Of a stretch of DNA of 64,000 nt, positions 61,847 to 64,000 are shown piece by piece (position 1 is the first letter of the stretch; every line of letters begins with the position of its first letter). The stretch covers positions 1 through 64,000 of the forward strand of contig JAAUSP010000001.1 in NCBI GenBank assembly GCA_012032575.1, given 5' to 3'. The notes under the pieces were generated by a model. That model saw only the letters and a list, made by a program, of their open reading frames with translations. It was not told the origin of the DNA and did not search any database. Source of the DNA: Anaerolineales bacterium (GTDB taxonomy: Bacteria > Chloroflexota > Anaerolineae > 4572-78 > J111). Made by a program: the position numbers and the translations under genes.

Positions 61847-62853
61847 TGAAAGACTTAGAACTCTCTGGTCGGCAAAAAGCAGCAGCTCTACTTATTACTC
61901 TGGGTCCTGAGGCTGCAGCGCAAATTCTGAAACATTTTACTGACGAAGAAATTGAGCAGTTAACCCTTGAAATTTTCAACATGGGTTCAGTGCCAAGTGG
62001 GGTTAAGGAAGGCATTTTGCAAGAGTGTTATCATATGTCTTTTGTCAGCGAAGGGGTAGCGACCGGTGGCGTTGAATATGCCCGTGATTTACTCTCGCGA
62101 GCCTTAGGGACGCAAAAGGCAGTTGAGTTCATGGAACGGGTGCGTATTCGTACTCAGGGCGCTCCTTTCGACTTTCTGGCTGGAGCAGACCCGGCTCAAC
62201 TGGCAAACTCATTAAAACATGAACATCCACAAACCATTGCTTTGATTGTATCCCATTTAAAGCCAGGCAAAGCTGCGGCCGTAATTTCCAGTCTTGATGA
62301 GCAGGCTCAAGGAGAAGTGGCTAATCGGGTTGCAGTGATGGACCGGGTTTCACCTGATGTGATTAAGACCGTAGAAGCCGGTATGAAAGGTAAATTATCC
62401 TCACTGCTTACCCAAGACTATGCTACCAGTGGCGGGGTTTCGTCAGTGGTCAATATTCTGCATCAAGTCGATCGCGCCACTGAAAAAGTTATTATGGATG
62501 CTCTGGACGAAAAACATCCCCAACTGGCCGAAGAAATCCGCCAGAAGATGTTTATCTTTGAAAATATCATTACTCTGGACGACCGCACCATTCAACGCAT
62601 TTTGCGTGATGTGGATAGTAAAGATTTGATTCTGGCCCTCAAGGGCGCCAGCGAAGAAGTCAGACAACTGATCTTCCGTAATCTATCTAAACGAGCCGCC
62701 GAACTCCTTAAGGAGGATTTGGGGATGAGCGGGCCGGTGCGTTTACGCAACGTAGAAGATGCGCAACAACGTATTGTGAATGTTATCCGACAGCTAGAAG
62801 CCGCCGAACAAATTGTTATCTCGCGCGGCGGTGAAGACGAACTTGTATCCTGA
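61843..62853 (+). CDS. fliG: Flagellar motor switch protein FliG
   Basis: A 336-residue FliG. N-terminal part LSGRQKAAALLITLGPEAAAQILKHFTDEEIEQLTLEI; middle EHPQTIALIVSHLKPGKAAAVISSLDEQAQGEVANRVAVMDRVSPD with the usual EHPQT motif; C-terminal charged torque ridge in DDRTIQRILRDVDSKDLILALKGASEEVRQLIFRNLSKRAAELLKEDL. It couples the stator to the C-ring. Confidence 0.96.
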   Translation: MMKDLELSGRQKAAALLITLGPEAAAQILKHFTDEEIEQLTLEIFNMGSVPSGVKEGILQECYHMSFVSEGVATGGVEYARDLLSRALGTQKAVEFMERVRIRTQGAPFDFLAGADPAQLANSLKHEHPQTIALIVSHLKPGKAAAVISSLDEQAQGEVANRVAVMDRVSPDVIKTVEAGMKGKLSSLLTQDYATSGGVSSVVNILHQVDRATEKVIMDALDEKHPQLAEEIRQKMFIFENIITLDDRTIQRILRDVDSKDLILALKGASEEVRQLIFRNLSKRAAELLKEDLGMSGPVRLRNVEDAQQRIVNVIRQLEAAEQIVISRGGEDELVS

Positions 62854-62857
62854 TAGT

Positions 62858-63589
62858 ATGTCAAAAGTATTTAAGTCAATTGCCTTTGAATCTGAATATA
62901 GTGTAGTTCTAAGTTTGGAGGAGGCGACTGAAACGTCCCCTCTGGATTTTGATCAGGAGAATGTTGATCTTGACCTTGCAGGTGGTGATTCCATTCAAGA
63001 CAAAGAGGAAATTACCCACCCAGAAGCTGCGGCTCTAATAAGCGAAGCTCAAAATCATGTCGAAATGATGCTTAATCAGGCGCAGGTGCAAGTATCTTGC
63101 TGGCAAGAGGAAGCAAGGGAAGCAGGGTGGCAGACCGGTTATGAGGCCGGTCAGCAGGCAATTGAGGAGAAAATGAGTGAGTCTGTAACTACAATTCTAC
63201 AACTGGCTCAATCAGCTACAGAGGCTTATGATCAATTCTTGCAGAAGAGTCAAGGGGAGTTAGGGCAGTTAGCCGTAGCCATTGCAAAAAAAATTATGGG
63301 CAAAGAATTAACCCTTAATCCCAAAGCTGTTACAGACATTGTAGCCCAGGCACTCCAGGCAGCCAGCATTCGTGGAGCCTGCTGCATTCGACTCAATCCA
63401 AAAGATTATGAAATCGTTGAGCCATATTGGAATGCCATCCCGTCATTACAGCCATCTGGAAAAACATGGGAACTGGTTCCCGACCCGAATATTCAACTGG
63501 GTGGATGTATTATCGAAGCTAACGGCGGCACAATTGATGCTCAAATCGGAACACAATTGGAGCAAATAGAGGCAGCCTTACAAGCCTGA
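62858..63589 (+). CDS. fliH: Flagellar assembly protein FliH
   Basis: A FliH-like protein of about 243 residues. ATG 62858 is preferred over the upstream in-frame start inside fliG. The coiled-coil region EAAALISEAQNHVEMMLNQAQVQVSCWQEEAREAGWQTGYEAGQQAI is followed by LGQLAVAIAKKIMGKELTLNPKAVTDIVAQAL and the C-terminal CIIEANGGTIDAQIGTQLEQIEAAL. FliH regulates the export ATPase FliI. Here the operon ends after fliH, and the expected fliI is not next to it. Confidence 0.92.
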   Translation: MSKVFKSIAFESEYSVVLSLEEATETSPLDFDQENVDLDLAGGDSIQDKEEITHPEAAALISEAQNHVEMMLNQAQVQVSCWQEEAREAGWQTGYEAGQQAIEEKMSESVTTILQLAQSATEAYDQFLQKSQGELGQLAVAIAKKIMGKELTLNPKAVTDIVAQALQAASIRGACCIRLNPKDYEIVEPYWNAIPSLQPSGKTWELVPDPNIQLGGCIIEANGGTIDAQIGTQLEQIEAALQA

Positions 63590-63621
63590 TATTTCAAAAC
63601 TGCTCCCATTATTTTTAACGA

Positions 63622-64000
63622 TTACCGATCCTTCTTATCCAGTATCGCCCGTACTTTCTGAGCTAAATCCATTACTGTAAAAGGCTTTTGAATAAACGCA
63701 ATATCGGCATCTAATATACCTTGATGCACGATGGCTTTATCAGTATACCCAGATGTAAAAATAATTTTTATGTCAGGGCGCAAAATCTTGAATCGGTCGG
63801 CTAAATCTTTGCCATTCATTTGAGGCATTACCATATCGGTTAACAAAAGGTGAATTTCCCTCTCATACGCTTGACCCACCTGTAACGCTTCTTCACCGTT
63901 AGTTGCTGTCAAAACTTTATAACCTTGCCGACGCAGCAAACGATCCGCGAGATCACGCACTTTCGGTTCATCCTCTACAAGCAAAACTGTCTCTGTTCCT
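63622..64000 (-). CDS. Receiver domain, probably the C-terminus of a hybrid histidine kinase, cut by the window edge
   Basis: The frame is open through base 64000. The visible part begins GTETVLLVEDEPKVRDLADRLLRRQGYKVLTATNGEEAL and continues with the phospho-acceptor Asp in LLLTDMVMPQMNGKDL, then TSGYTDKAI and FIQKPFTVMDLAQKVRAIL. The GTETVLLVEDE entry is typical of receivers attached to the end of PAS or hybrid kinases. It is convergent to fliH with a 32-bp gap. Confidence 0.85.
   Translation of the reverse strand, partial: GTETVLLVEDEPKVRDLADRLLRRQGYKVLTATNGEEALQVGQAYEREIHLLLTDMVMPQMNGKDLADRFKILRPDIKIIFTSGYTDKAIVHQGILDADIAFIQKPFTVMDLAQKVRAILDKKDR

Noticed and set aside
1..64000. tRNA, rRNA genes or CRISPR arrays
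   Set aside because: No cloverleaf ending, conserved rRNA segment, or regular 25-40-bp repeats with unique spacers were seen. The heptamer arrays are too short and inverted.

Overview
The window looks like a contig from an uncultured Chloroflexota (Anaerolineae-like) bacterium. This is inferred from the lipoprotein-type sugar-binding protein with an Ala/Glu/Pro linker, the intergenic heptamer-repeat hairpins, and a monoderm-type surface protein with an LPVTG sorting signal. No rRNA or tRNA gene is visible, so the assignment is tentative.

Region 1 (1-29.2 kb, GC-rich) is a dense carbohydrate and sugar-acid catabolism island. It holds two D-2-hydroxyacid dehydrogenases, a KDG-type PfkB kinase, a KDPG-type aldolase, an HpcH-type aldolase, an SDR, a class II ketose-bisphosphate aldolase and a fucose-isomerase-like protein. 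A LuxR-type response regulator, an LLM flavin oxidoreductase and a PAS histidine kinase follow. A second block runs RpiR regulator, MtnA-like isomerase, MtnK-like kinase, DhaK and DhaL, a complete sugar ABC transporter, a 3-hydroxyisobutyrate-dehydrogenase-like protein, a small DUF6883/DUF4926 pair, an FGGY kinase and a RuBisCO-like protein. Together these could import a sugar, phosphorylate and isomerise it and split it to trioses, but the substrate cannot be read from sequence. Many genes here are broken by single-base losses, mostly in homopolymers, which look like sequencing errors.

Region 2 (29.28-30.57 kb) is an IS630-type insertion sequence with terminal inverted repeats and a TA at each end, plus an 89-bp MITE-like unit sharing those ends. 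It marks a sharp drop in GC content.

Region 3 (30.6-63.6 kb, lower GC) is a large flagellar island. The units are: flgM-flgN-flgK-flgL-fliW-csrA (minus strand) behind an exact sigma-28 promoter; fliR-flhB-HDOD-flhA-flhF-flhG-87aa-fliA-SwrB-like-LPXTG-flgF-flgG (minus); HD-GYP plus a class III cyclase/ATPase (plus) with a sigma-28-like promoter; flbD-motA-motB-fliL-fliM-fliN-fliO-fliP-fliQ-response regulator (minus); and GH-flgC-fliE-fliF-fliG-fliH (plus). The most striking observations are a clan GH-A-like glycoside hydrolase in the position normally held by flgB, a post-fliA membrane protein containing a recombinase-type SAM-like domain, an LPXTG protein inside the operon, and a three-copy 40-bp promoter-like element with rigid spacing in both divergent flagellar intergenic regions. 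fliI, fliJ, fliK, flgB, flgD, flgE and flagellin are not in the window. The right edge cuts a receiver domain, probably of a hybrid histidine kinase.
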